In this document: in pieces, positions 1 through 8,280 of the stretch | Numbering within the stretch: the stretch's first letter is position 1 | Layout of the letters: each line of letters starts with the position of its first letter | NCBI RefSeq assembly: GCF_003590945.1 | Contig: NZ_QYUK01000011.1 | Span: 2,570,001 to 2,634,000, forward strand | Reading direction: 5' to 3' | Length of the DNA: 64,000 bases | DNA from: Oleomonas cavernae | Lineage (GTDB): Bacteria > Pseudomonadota > Alphaproteobacteria > Zavarziniales > Zavarziniaceae | Notes under the pieces: model-generated | What the model saw: the letters and a program-made list of their open reading frames with translations, nothing else | Database searches by the model: none | What the model was told of the DNA's origin: nothing | Program-made: the position numbers and the translations under genes

Positions 1-2
1 AC

Positions 3-920
3 CGCCTGCGCGCAGGCGAGATCAAGGTCTGGGACCTGATCAACGTGAACAATCCCTGGGCGCGCAAGGTCATGTACCCGGAAAAGCTGATCAAGCCGCT
101 GGACAAGGCCCGGTTCGAGCCGTTCTTCGAGAAGATGATGCCCGACTTCAAGCCGCCCTATAAATGGGCCATGAGCGACGACGGCAAGGAGTTGCTCGGC
201 ATGTGTCAGCGCTTCGGGCCCTACAGCTTCGTGGTGAACACCGACAAGGTCAGCCGCAAGAGCGCCGAGGATGTGGGCTGGGACCTGTTCAACGACAAGG
301 CGCTGGAAGGCAAGTACGGCATCCTGGAATCGGACGACTGGAACGTCTTCAATATCTTCGTGATCGCCGGGATGGACCCGTTCAAGGTGCATACGGCCGA
401 AGAGCTTACCCTGTTCGAGACCACCGCCAAGAAGGTCTTCAAGGGCGCCAAGCTGATCGGCGACATCGCCACCATGAACCAGGCGCTGATCTCGGGAGAG
501 ATCGACCTGCACCTGACCGGTGGCACCTATTCGGTCTCGCCGGCCCGGGCCGACGGGCATCCCAATCTTCGTGGCATCACGCCCGCCAAGGGCCCGATGG
601 GGGGCAAGGGCGGCATTTCCTGGATCGAGGTCACCTCGACCGTGAACAATCCGGAACTGTCGCCCCGGGCCGCCGACTTCCTGGCCTATGTCCAGGCCCC
701 CGATGTCGCCCACACCGTCGCCTTCGCCGAGGGCACCTTCAACCCGGTGGCCCAGATGGGCAATCCCGAGTGCTTCAAGCTGTTCACCAAGGAAGAGCTC
801 GATGCCATCCAGTGGGACAGCCTGGAAGAGGAAATGGCCCGGTCGATCGAATACGACATCGTGCCCGACTACGACAAGGCCCTGGACCTGATGACTGCCG
901 CCAAGCGGGCGCGGGGGTAA
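3..920 (+). CDS. ABC transporter substrate-binding protein (PotD-like), 5' end outside window
   Basis: The reading frame is open from the first bases of the window, so the gene begins upstream; the GTG at 45 is internal. About 305 C-terminal residues are visible. The pattern resembles periplasmic spermidine/putrescine-type solute-binding proteins (family 1/8): a WDLIN stretch near the left edge, a YSFVVN strand and a NNPELSPRAADF segment in the C-terminal lobe. It should bind the substrate in the periplasm and deliver it to the permease pair encoded downstream. The ATPase, two permeases and an aminotransferase follow on the same strand, so it belongs to that import operon. Ligand is not deducible; polyamine or a related cation is an inference from family and context. 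Confidence 0.82.
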   Translation, partial: RLRAGEIKVWDLINVNNPWARKVMYPEKLIKPLDKARFEPFFEKMMPDFKPPYKWAMSDDGKELLGMCQRFGPYSFVVNTDKVSRKSAEDVGWDLFNDKALEGKYGILESDDWNVFNIFVIAGMDPFKVHTAEELTLFETTAKKVFKGAKLIGDIATMNQALISGEIDLHLTGGTYSVSPARADGHPNLRGITPAKGPMGGKGGISWIEVTSTVNNPELSPRAADFLAYVQAPDVAHTVAFAEGTFNPVAQMGNPECFKLFTKEELDAIQWDSLEEEMARSIEYDIVPDYDKALDLMTAAKRARG

Positions 921-931
921 CACCCCCCAAC

Positions 932-1038
932 CGTCATGCCCGGGCTTGTCCCGGGCATCCACGTCGGGACGAGCCAAGCCCGTCGATGTTTAGGCAGCTT
1001 GCCGACGTGGATGGCCGGGACTTCGCCCGGCCATGACG
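932..1038. repeat. Palindromic intergenic repeat (CGTCATG family)
   Basis: Outer arms read CGTCATG at 932 and CATGACG ending at 1038. Inside are two hairpins, GCCCGGG/CCCGGGC on the left and GGCCGGG/CCCGGCC on the right, and the two CCACGTCGG/CCGACGTGG segments also pair. It lies between the binding-protein gene and the ATPase gene, where it may lower distal expression or stabilise the upstream message. Confidence 0.75.
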
Positions 1039-1088
1039 AATTAGGGTAGTGTATCTGAGTAGCGAGGCAGGCCTATGCGAGGTTGGGC

Positions 1089-2186
1089 ATGAACGCGGTG
1101 TTTTCGGAAAAGGCGATCGATGCCGCGTCCCGGCCACGCAGCGAACTCCTCCTCGAACTGATCGGTGTCACCAAGGTCTTCGAGAATTTCGTCGCGGTGG
1201 CGCCGACCGACCTGCGCGTCATGGCCGGCGAATTCTTCACCATCGTCGGCCCGTCGGGCTCGGGCAAGACCACCCTGCTGCGCATGCTGGCGGGCATGGA
1301 GGTGCCCAGTGGCGGCGACATCCTGCTGCGCGGCGAACGGCTCAACGACATGCCGGCCAATCGCCGGCCGACCTGTCTGGTATTCCAGTCCCTGGCCCTG
1401 TTCCCGCACAAATCGGTCGGCCAGAACATCGAGTTCGCCCTGAAGATGAAGGGCATCGATGCCGCCACCCGCAAGGCCCGGGCGCTCGATCTGATGCGCA
1501 TGGTGCGCCTGCCCGAGAGCTACTACGGCAAGAACGTGATGAAGTGTTCGGGTGGCGAGCGCCAGCGCGTGGCCCTGGCCCGGGCCTTCGCCTACGACCC
1601 GGAAATCCTGCTGTTCGACGAGCCCCTGTCGGCGATCGACTACAAGCTGCGCAAGACCCTGGAGAAGGAGTTGAAGGACCTGCACCGGGAAACCGGCAAG
1701 ACCTTCCTCTACATCACCCACAGCCTGGAGGAGGCGATGGTGATGTCCGACCGGATCGGCGTGATGCGTGCCGGCTCGGTGGTCCAGGTCGGCACGCCTG
1801 AGGAAATCTACAGCCGGCCCAGCAATCGCTTCGTCGCCGAATTCATGGGCGAGGTGAACACGATCGACGTCAACCCCATCGGCCCCGGCCTGTTCCAGGG
1901 GGTCGACCTGCCGGGCATCTTCAAGGCCCCGCCCGGTGCGCCCCAGGTGCCCGGCACCCTGGTCATCCGCCCGGAGTTCCTGCGCCTGATCGCCACCGCC
2001 GGCGAGACCGACAACCACGTAACCGGTACCGTCTACAACGAGTATTCCCTGGGCTCGCGCATGCAGTACCAGGTGCGCACCCAGACCAAGACCCTGCTGG
2101 TCGAGCAGCCGCGGCGGCGCTTGCCCGCGCAGGGCATGGCGCTGGTCGGCTGGAACGCGGCCGATGCCATCTTCGTGACGGACTGA
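1089..2186 (+). CDS. ABC transporter ATP-binding protein (PotA-like)
   Basis: A 365-residue ATPase that should power the adjoining importer from the cytoplasmic face. Walker A is GPSGSGKTT at residues 54-62, the Q-loop is Gln100, Walker B is ILLFDEP near 173-179, and the switch histidine is His211. The signature motif reads CSGGERQR (153-160) rather than the canonical LSGGQ, an unusual but tolerated variant. The C-terminal third is a TOBE-type regulatory domain, as in PotA/CysA/MalK-type ATPases. I chose ATG at 1089 over an in-frame TTG at 1083 because GAGG lies just upstream. It is separated from the binding protein by a palindromic repeat and from the first permease by four bases. Confidence 0.9.
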   Translation: MNAVFSEKAIDAASRPRSELLLELIGVTKVFENFVAVAPTDLRVMAGEFFTIVGPSGSGKTTLLRMLAGMEVPSGGDILLRGERLNDMPANRRPTCLVFQSLALFPHKSVGQNIEFALKMKGIDAATRKARALDLMRMVRLPESYYGKNVMKCSGGERQRVALARAFAYDPEILLFDEPLSAIDYKLRKTLEKELKDLHRETGKTFLYITHSLEEAMVMSDRIGVMRAGSVVQVGTPEEIYSRPSNRFVAEFMGEVNTIDVNPIGPGLFQGVDLPGIFKAPPGAPQVPGTLVIRPEFLRLIATAGETDNHVTGTVYNEYSLGSRMQYQVRTQTKTLLVEQPRRRLPAQGMALVGWNAADAIFVTD

Positions 2187-2190
2187 GGCG

Positions 2191-3087
2191 ATGGCGGTCC
2201 AGGCCCTCGCCCCCGCTCGCCCCCGCCACGAGCGCCGGCTGTGGCTGCTGTCGCTGGGTGCCCGCTGTTCGCTGCCGGTGCTGATCCTGCTGCTTGTCGG
2301 CTTTGCCGCGCCCCTGCTGTCGGTCGTCGGCTTCTCCCTGGCCAGCCCCCGCAGCTTCGATGCCTTCACCAGCTTCTCGATCGAGAACTACGCAGCGATC
2401 TTCGATCCGGCCAACACGGTGTGGATGTCCTTTGCCTGGTCCCTGGCCTTCGCCTTCTTCACCGTCGCGGTGCTGGCCCTGGTCTGCTATCCCATCGCCT
2501 ATGGCCTGGTGCATGTCTTCGGCCGCTGGTCGGGCCTGGTCTCGATCGCCTTCGTCTTCCCGCTGTTCATCTCCGAGAATGTCCGCCTCTACGGCTGGGT
2601 GCTGTTCTTCATCAAGAACGGTGTGCTGGACGGCAGCCTGAAGGTCCTGGGCGGTGGCGGGCCCGATGTCCTGTTCACGCCCGGCATGATCATGTTCGGC
2701 ATGGTCTACAGCTACTTGCCGTTCATGCTGTTTCCCATGGTACTGGGCCTGTCGCTGGTGCCGCGTGACGTCATGGATGCCGCCAAGGACCTGGGCGCCA
2801 GCCGCTTCCAGGTCTGGCGCGAGGTCGAACTGCCGCTGGCCATGCCGGGCCTGCTCATCGGCATGCTGCTGACCTTCGTGCTGGCGGTCGGCGCCGTGGC
2901 CGAGGCCAAGGTGCTGGGCGGCCAGTCGATCATCGTCGTCACCCACGATATCGAGATCGCCTTCACCTATTCGCAGAATTGGCCGCTGGGCTCGGCGCTG
3001 GCCGTCATCCTGATGGTCATCATCGGCGCCGTGACCTTGTTCGCGCTCTCCAAGCTCGACCTCGACCGCATCCTGGGGCGCAAGTGA
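2191..3087 (+). CDS. ABC transporter permease (PotB-like)
   Basis: A 298-residue integral membrane protein with about six hydrophobic segments; the first spans about residues 27-50 after an Arg-rich cytoplasmic N-terminus. The EAA coupling loop that docks to the ATPase is visible as DAAKDLGASRFQVWREVELP near residue 195. It should form the transmembrane channel together with the next gene product. It starts four bases after the ATPase stop, and its stop overlaps the next start (ATGA), so the two permeases are translationally coupled. Confidence 0.9.
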   Translation: MAVQALAPARPRHERRLWLLSLGARCSLPVLILLLVGFAAPLLSVVGFSLASPRSFDAFTSFSIENYAAIFDPANTVWMSFAWSLAFAFFTVAVLALVCYPIAYGLVHVFGRWSGLVSIAFVFPLFISENVRLYGWVLFFIKNGVLDGSLKVLGGGGPDVLFTPGMIMFGMVYSYLPFMLFPMVLGLSLVPRDVMDAAKDLGASRFQVWREVELPLAMPGLLIGMLLTFVLAVGAVAEAKVLGGQSIIVVTHDIEIAFTYSQNWPLGSALAVILMVIIGAVTLFALSKLDLDRILGRK

Positions 3088-3896
3088 TGGGCGCCCTGCG
3101 CCAGGCCCGCCGCCGCCGCGACGGCCTGATCTGGGCCTGGACCCTGTTCGTCGCCGTGGTCATCTACCTGCCGGTCGCCTGCGGCGTCTTCGCTTCGTTC
3201 TCCAAATCGCGCTACTTCCAGTTCCCGGTGCGCGAATGGTCGCTCGACTGGTGGCAGAAGACCCTCGATTCGATCGAGATCGGCATGCTGGTGCAAACCT
3301 CCGTCGCGGTGGCGCTGTGCGTGACCGCGGTCGCCGTGGTGCTGGGCTTCTTCGGGGCGCTGGCCTTCGCCCGCTACAACTGGCGCGGCCGCCGGCTCTA
3401 CCAGAAGATCGTGCTGCTGCCGATCTTCTTTCCCCAGCCGGTGCTGGGCCTCGCCCTGCTGCTGTGGTTCAACGCCGTCGGCCTGCCCATGAGCTGGCAC
3501 ACCGCGATCATCGCCCATCTGGTGTGGATCGTGCCGGTGGTGACGCTGGTGATGGCGATCCAGGTCTATGGCTTCGATGCGACGGTCGAGGAGGCCGCCT
3601 TCGACCTGGGCGCCACCCGCCTCCAGGTGCTGCGCGAGGTAACCTTGCCGATCCTGTGGCCGGGCATCTGGTCGGGCGGGCTGTTCGCCTTCCTGCTGTC
3701 CTGGGGCAATTTCCCGCTCTCGCTCTATACCACCGGCGCCGATTCGACCGTGCCCGAATGGCTCTACGCCAAGATGGTCGCCGGCTACACGCCCATGGTG
3801 CCCACGCTCGGCACCATGAGCACGCTGGGCGCCGTCTGCGTCCTGGGCCTGGGCGGCCTCGTCATGCTGATCGTCAGGCGGCGCCGCGCCGCCTAG
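3087..3896 (+). CDS. ABC transporter permease (PotC-like)
   Basis: A 269-residue membrane protein, second permease of the heterodimer. The ATG at 3087 overlaps the TGA of the previous gene and is the preferred start; the frame is open further upstream but that stretch is antisense-like Arg-rich sequence. About six membrane segments are evident, starting with WAWTLFVAVVIYLPVACGVF. The EAA loop reads EEAAFDLGATRLQVLREVTL near residue 170. Twelve bases separate it from the aminotransferase gene, so transport and metabolism of the same compound are probably co-expressed. Confidence 0.9.
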   Translation: MGALRQARRRRDGLIWAWTLFVAVVIYLPVACGVFASFSKSRYFQFPVREWSLDWWQKTLDSIEIGMLVQTSVAVALCVTAVAVVLGFFGALAFARYNWRGRRLYQKIVLLPIFFPQPVLGLALLLWFNAVGLPMSWHTAIIAHLVWIVPVVTLVMAIQVYGFDATVEEAAFDLGATRLQVLREVTLPILWPGIWSGGLFAFLLSWGNFPLSLYTTGADSTVPEWLYAKMVAGYTPMVPTLGTMSTLGAVCVLGLGGLVMLIVRRRRAA

Positions 3897-3907
3897 GAGA
3901 CCTCGAG

Positions 3908-5191
3908 ATGTTCGACTACGGCTTCTTCAAATACGCCTCCAAGGCGGAAATGATCGAGAAGTCCAAGACCTACTGGAACCCGGGCAAGACCCAGTTCTGG
4001 CAGGACCTGGGCGTCGACCTGGTGATCGACAAGCGCGAGGACTATTTCCTGTGGGACATGTCGGGCCACCGCCTGATCGACGTGCACCTGAACGGCGGCA
4101 CCTATAACCTGGGCCATCGCAATGCCGAGCTGGTTGCCACCCTGAAGGCCGGCCTCGACCATTTCGACATGGGCAACCATCATTTCCCCGCACTCGCCCG
4201 CACCGCCCTGGCCGAGGTGCTGGCGGGTACCGTGCCCTTCTCGCCCTGCCACACCATCTATGGCTCGGGCGGTGGCGAGGCGATCGACATCGCCCTGAAG
4301 ACCGCCCGCCACGCCACAAAGCGGCGCAAGATCGTCAGCGTGATCAAGGCCTATCACGGCCACACGGGTCTTGCCGTCTGCACCGGCGACGACCGCTTCT
4401 CCAAGATCTTCCTGGCCGACCGGCCGGACGAGTTCATCCAGGTGCCGTTCAACGACCTGGGCGCCATGGAAGCGGCCCTGGCGGGCGGCGACGTGGCCGC
4501 GGTGATCATGGAGACGATCCCGGCGACCTATGGCTTCCCCATGCCGGCGCAGGGCTACCTACCCGCCGTGAAGGCCTTGTGCGAGCGTTTCGGCAGCCTC
4601 TATATCTGCGACGAGGTGCAGACCGGCCTGATGCGCACCGGCACCCTGTGGGGCATCACCGGTTACGGTGTCGAGCCGGACATCCTGGTCTCGGCCAAGG
4701 GTATCGGCGGCGGGCTTTACCCGCTGGGCGTGGTGCTGGTGTCGGACAAGGCCGGCGGCTGGCTGAACGAGGACGGCTTTGCCCATATGTCGACCGGCGG
4801 CGGCGGCGAGATCGGCTGCATCGTGGCGCTGAAGGTGCTGGAGATCTGCCAGCGGCCGGAAGTGGTCGCCAATGTCGCGGCGGCCTCGGCCGCCTTCGAC
4901 GCAGGGCTTGCCGATATCCGCACCCGCCACGGCGATTTCTTCACCGGCATCCGCAAGCGCGGCCTGATCATGGGCCTGGAGTTCGACCATCCCGAAGGCG
5001 CCAAGTTCGTCTCGCGCGCGCTCTACGAGAACGGCATCTGGGCGATCTTCTCCTCGCTCGACCCGCGCGTGCTGCAGTTCAAGCCCGGCGTGCTGGCCTC
5101 CCCCGGCCTGGTCACCGAGATCCTGGAGCGCTTCGAGGCGGCCATGCCCCGCGCCAAGGAGATCATGCAGGCGGCGAAGAAGGCAGCGTAA
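3908..5191 (+). CDS. Class III pyridoxal-phosphate aminotransferase
   Basis: A 427-residue fold-type I, class III aminotransferase, of full family length. The PLP phosphate site is GSGGGEAID near 119-127, the ring-stacking region YHGHTG near 149-154, the conserved acid is in CDEVQTG (Asp235), and the Schiff-base lysine is Lys264 in SAKGIGGG. It transfers an amino group from an omega-amino compound or polyamine to a keto acid. It is the last gene of the importer operon, which supports an amine or polyamine-derived substrate, but exact specificity cannot be read. A palindromic repeat follows directly after the stop. AGGAGACCTCGAG before the ATG provides the ribosome site. Confidence 0.88.
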   Translation: MFDYGFFKYASKAEMIEKSKTYWNPGKTQFWQDLGVDLVIDKREDYFLWDMSGHRLIDVHLNGGTYNLGHRNAELVATLKAGLDHFDMGNHHFPALARTALAEVLAGTVPFSPCHTIYGSGGGEAIDIALKTARHATKRRKIVSVIKAYHGHTGLAVCTGDDRFSKIFLADRPDEFIQVPFNDLGAMEAALAGGDVAAVIMETIPATYGFPMPAQGYLPAVKALCERFGSLYICDEVQTGLMRTGTLWGITGYGVEPDILVSAKGIGGGLYPLGVVLVSDKAGGWLNEDGFAHMSTGGGGEIGCIVALKVLEICQRPEVVANVAAASAAFDAGLADIRTRHGDFFTGIRKRGLIMGLEFDHPEGAKFVSRALYENGIWAIFSSLDPRVLQFKPGVLASPGLVTEILERFEAAMPRAKEIMQAAKKAA

Positions 5192-5198
5192 CCACGAT

Positions 5199-5278
5199 CG
5201 TCATCCCGGCGAAGGCCGGGATCCATTCTGGGGCAGCGCGCGATGTCGCAATGGATCCCGGCCTTCGCCGGGATGACG
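5199..5278. repeat. Palindromic intergenic repeat (CGTCATCCCGGCGAAGG family)
   Basis: Near-perfect inverted arms: CGTCATCCCGGCGAAGGCCG from 5199 and its complement ending at 5278, with a loop of about 25 bases. It lies between the convergent aminotransferase and cysteine-hydrolase genes and can act as a bidirectional transcription barrier. Close copies occur at 55065-55158 and, as a C-rich variant, at 55956-56050. Confidence 0.85.
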
Positions 5279-5291
5279 CCGGAGGTATCCA

Positions 5292-5998
5292 TCAGGGCAG
5301 ATACCCGATCAGCTCATCCGCGCTCATCACGTGGCAGTAGATCATGTTGATGATCTCGAGTTCCGCCGTGTGCAGCGCCTCGCTGGCGGCGGCGCAGCCA
5401 TCCTCGACCACGATCACGTCGAAGCTTTCGTCGGCCAGGCTGCGCACGGTCGAGGAGATGCACTGATCGGTGAAGATGCCGGCGCAGACGACGTGGACAA
5501 TGCCCAGGTTGTTCAGGATCAGGCGCAGGTTGGTGCCGGTCAGGGCGCTGTCGGTGGTCTTGGTCACCACGATCTCGTCGCCGAGGGGGGCCAGTGCCGG
5601 CACGATCTGCGACGCAAGCGCGTCCTTGGGCAGCAGCAGATTGTTCCAGCCGGGCTTCTTCTGGCTGAGCGAGCGGTCGCGACCATCGGTGCCCAGACAG
5701 GCGATGCGGGCGAACAGCACCTCGTGGCCCCCTCGCGAAAGCGGGCGATCAAGCGGGCGATGGCGGGAATCGCGACCCCCTGCATACGTTCGTGAAACGG
5801 TGTCCAGGCGTGATAGCGGTCCAGTTCCTCACCACTCAAACCGCTGGGGTCCGGCCGCTCCAGATAGGTGTTCTGGACGTCGATCACCAGCAGGGCGAGT
5901 TTGCCCTGCTCCAGCACCGGATCATCCGGTGCCGGCGCCCCCTGGTAATAGAGCGAGCGATAGGCGGTCTTCCAGGAGGGCATGGGCAGCTCCAACAT
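5292..5998 (-). CDS. Isochorismatase-like cysteine hydrolase, frameshifted in this sequence
   Basis: The two halves of one protein lie in different frames. Residues 1-90 run from the ATG at 5998 and contain the catalytic aspartate (ALLVIDVQNTY, Asp40). The rest, with the catalytic lysine (VVTKTTDSAL) and nucleophile (GIFTDQCISST), ends at 5292. Adding one C to the five-C run at 5728-5732 restores RFREGGHEVLFAR and a protein of about 235 residues of normal family length. The Asp-Lys-Cys triad is complete, so it is probably an active amide/ester hydrolase of unknown substrate. It is transcribed divergently from the kinase operon. The lesion matches four others in the window and is probably a sequence error. 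An alternative start is ATG at 5983. Confidence 0.75.
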
Positions 5999-6103
5999 TC
6001 ATTTGTGGTATTTGCCAACCAAAATGTTGACGATCCAACATTCGGTTTTTAACTTACAACATATAACGGCGGCAACGCGCCAACGGCCCCAGGATTCGCG
6101 CCA
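5992..6103. promoter_or_regulatory. Divergent control region with AATGTTG/CAACATT operator-like repeats
   Basis: An AT-rich gap in a GC-rich context between two divergent genes. It holds CCAACATTC at 5992-6000 and again at 6035-6043, and an inverted repeat AATGTTG (6023-6029), six-base spacer, CAACATT (6036-6042). A TATAAC box at 6062-6067 could serve as a -10 element for the rightward operon. The repeats are good candidates for binding by the DeoR-family protein encoded at the end of that operon; this assignment is inferred. Confidence 0.5.
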
Positions 6104-6817
6104 ATGGATTTCATCTTCATGCTGACCCGCCAGGACCGTACGGTCGAGGACTGCCTGGCGCTGGCCGAGGAGATCCGGCCGCTGGGCCTGCGCCACGTCG
6201 GCTTCAAGGATGTGGGGGTGGAACCCGCCATCCTGGCCAAGCTGACACAGCGCCTGAAGGCCGACGGCGCCACCGTCTATCTCGAGGTGGTCAGCACCAC
6301 GCCCGAGGCCTGCCTGGCATCGGCACGCAATGCGGTGAGCCTGGGCATCGACTGCCTGCTGGGCGGGACCGATGTCGAGGCGATCATGGCGATCATCGCG
6401 CCATCGGGCATGGCCTATTACCCCTTCCCCGGCCGCCCGCACGGGCACCCGACCAGGCTGGACGGGACACCTGACCTCGTCGCCACCCATTGCGCCGGCT
6501 TCGTCGCCCGGGGCTGTGCCGGGGCCGACCTGCTGGCCTACCGCGCGACCGAGGCCGATCCCCTGGCCCTGATCACCGCCGCCCGCCAGGGGCTGGGCGC
6601 GAACGGCCGGCTGATCGTCGCCGGCAATGTCGATTCCGCCGCGCGCATCCGTGACATCGCCGCCGCCGGGGCCGATGCCTTCACGGTCGGCACCGCCGCC
6701 TTCAACGGCGGCTATGCCCCGACCATGGGCTCGCTGCTGTCGCAGCTGCGCGCGATCGAGGCCGATTGCCGGGCCGTCGCCCAAGGCACGCCGCAACGGG
6801 CCGGGGGCCGGCGGTGA
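6104..6817 (+). CDS. TIM-barrel protein of unknown function, first gene of a putative polyol operon
   Basis: A 237-residue soluble protein. Alternating beta/alpha pattern with phosphate-site-like glycine turns (GGTDVEAI near 87, VAGNVDSAARIRDIAAAGADAFTVGTAAF near 173-201) suggests a (beta/alpha)8 barrel of the phosphate-binding type (HisA/HisF or aldolase-like). It begins MDFIFMLTRQDRTVEDC. I do not recognise a characterised orthologue. The start has AGGA upstream. The stop overlaps the next start (GTGA), implying coupled translation with the kinase; its role is likely the isomerisation or cleavage of the phosphorylated product. Confidence 0.7.
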   Translation: MDFIFMLTRQDRTVEDCLALAEEIRPLGLRHVGFKDVGVEPAILAKLTQRLKADGATVYLEVVSTTPEACLASARNAVSLGIDCLLGGTDVEAIMAIIAPSGMAYYPFPGRPHGHPTRLDGTPDLVATHCAGFVARGCAGADLLAYRATEADPLALITAARQGLGANGRLIVAGNVDSAARIRDIAAAGADAFTVGTAAFNGGYAPTMGSLLSQLRAIEADCRAVAQGTPQRAGGRR

Positions 6818-8280
6818 TCCTGCTCGGGATCGATCTTGGAACCCAAAGCCTGAAGGTTGCGGCGGTCGACGCCACCAGCCTGCGCCTGCGGGCAACCGCG
6901 GCCGTCCCCTATCCCACCTTCCACCCCGGCCCCGCCGCGGCCGAACAGAATCCCGAGGACTGGCTGGCCGCCCTGGCACCCGCGATCGCCGCCGCGCTGA
7001 ACCAGGCCGGGGCCATGCCCGCGGACGTCCTCGCCCTGGCCGTGACCGGCCAGCTCGACGGCTGCGTCGGCGTCGACCGTGCCGGCGAGCCCCTGGGCCG
7101 GGCGATGATCTGGATGGATCGCCGGGCGACCGATGCCCTGGGCGGCATCGACGGCGAGATGGTGCGTCGGCGTGCCGGCGTGGTCGCCGATCCCGGCCAC
7201 ATGGCGGCCAAGATCCGCCACATGAAGCGTCACGCGCCGGGTCACCGCCTGGCCCGCTTCCACCAGCCGGTCAGCTTCCTGGTCGAACAGCTCACCGGCC
7301 GGGCGGTGATGGATCACGCCCTGGCCTCCACCTCCATGGTCTATGGCCTGGAGAGCCGGGCCTGGGACGACGACCTGCTGCGGGCCTTTGCGATCGAGGC
7401 GGCCGCCCTGCCCGCGCTGGACGACGCCGCTGCCCTGGCCGGTCACCTCACCGCCCGCGGTGCCGCCCTGTGCGGCCTGGCCCAGGGCCTGCCCGTGGCG
7501 GTGGGTACGGGCGACGACTTCGCCAACCCGATCGGCGCCGGCGCGGTCACGCCCGGCACCGTCGTGGTCTGCATCGGCACGGCCGAGGTGGTGGGTGCCA
7601 TCGCCGACCGGCCGGTGCTGGACGACGCCGCCATGGTCGAGACCCACGGCTTTCCGGGCGGGCGCTATTTCATCGAGAATCCCGGCTGGCTGTCGGGCGG
7701 CGCCATCCTGTGGGCGTGCGATCTCTTAGGCTTCGCCGACGGCGAGGGGCTGGATATCGCCGCTGCCCTGGTGCCGCCGGGCAGCGAGGGGGTCGTCGTC
7801 CTGCCCACGCTGTCGGGCGCCATGACGCCGCGCTGGCTGCCCGAGGCGCGCGGCGCCATCTATGGCCTGGCCCCCATGCACGGCCGCGGCCACCTGGCCC
7901 GCGCCACCCTCGAAGGCATCGCCTTTGCCATGGCCGATGTGGTCGACCGCCTGGATGCCCTGGGCGTGCCCACCGGCCGCATCCGCCTGGCCGGCGGCGG
8001 GGCCAGGTCGCGGCTGTGGGCGCAGATCCGCGCCACCGTCGCCAACCGCCCGGTCGATCTGGTGGCGGAGGTCGAGTGCGCCGCCCTGGGCGCCGCTGTC
8101 CTGGCCGGCGTCGCCTGCGGGGCCCTGCCCTCGATCGAGGCCGGCGCCCGGCTGGTCAACCGGGTGGTCGAGACCGTCCAGCCCGTCGCGGCCGATGTCC
8201 CCGCCTACCGCGCCGCCCGGGCCCGGGCTCGGCGCCTGTTCGATCACCTGGATCCGCTGTTTAAGGCGCGTTGGCCATGA
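6814..8280 (+). CDS. FGGY-family carbohydrate kinase (xylulokinase-like)
   Basis: A 488-residue sugar/polyol kinase with the actin-like ATPase fold. The N-terminal phosphate loop is GIDLGTQSLK near residues 4-13, the substrate region contains TGQLDGCVGVD and IWMDRRA, and the C-terminal adenosine motif is RLAGGGARSRLWAQI. It should phosphorylate a sugar or polyol with ATP in the cytoplasm. The GTG start at 6814 overlaps the preceding TGA and is preferred over in-frame upstream starts. Its stop overlaps the next ATG. Substrate specificity is not readable; xylulose, ribulose or a polyol are possible. Confidence 0.87.
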   Translation: MILLGIDLGTQSLKVAAVDATSLRLRATAAVPYPTFHPGPAAAEQNPEDWLAALAPAIAAALNQAGAMPADVLALAVTGQLDGCVGVDRAGEPLGRAMIWMDRRATDALGGIDGEMVRRRAGVVADPGHMAAKIRHMKRHAPGHRLARFHQPVSFLVEQLTGRAVMDHALASTSMVYGLESRAWDDDLLRAFAIEAAALPALDDAAALAGHLTARGAALCGLAQGLPVAVGTGDDFANPIGAGAVTPGTVVVCIGTAEVVGAIADRPVLDDAAMVETHGFPGGRYFIENPGWLSGGAILWACDLLGFADGEGLDIAAALVPPGSEGVVVLPTLSGAMTPRWLPEARGAIYGLAPMHGRGHLARATLEGIAFAMADVVDRLDALGVPTGRIRLAGGGARSRLWAQIRATVANRPVDLVAEVECAALGAAVLAGVACGALPSIEAGARLVNRVVETVQPVAADVPAYRAARARARRLFDHLDPLFKARWP

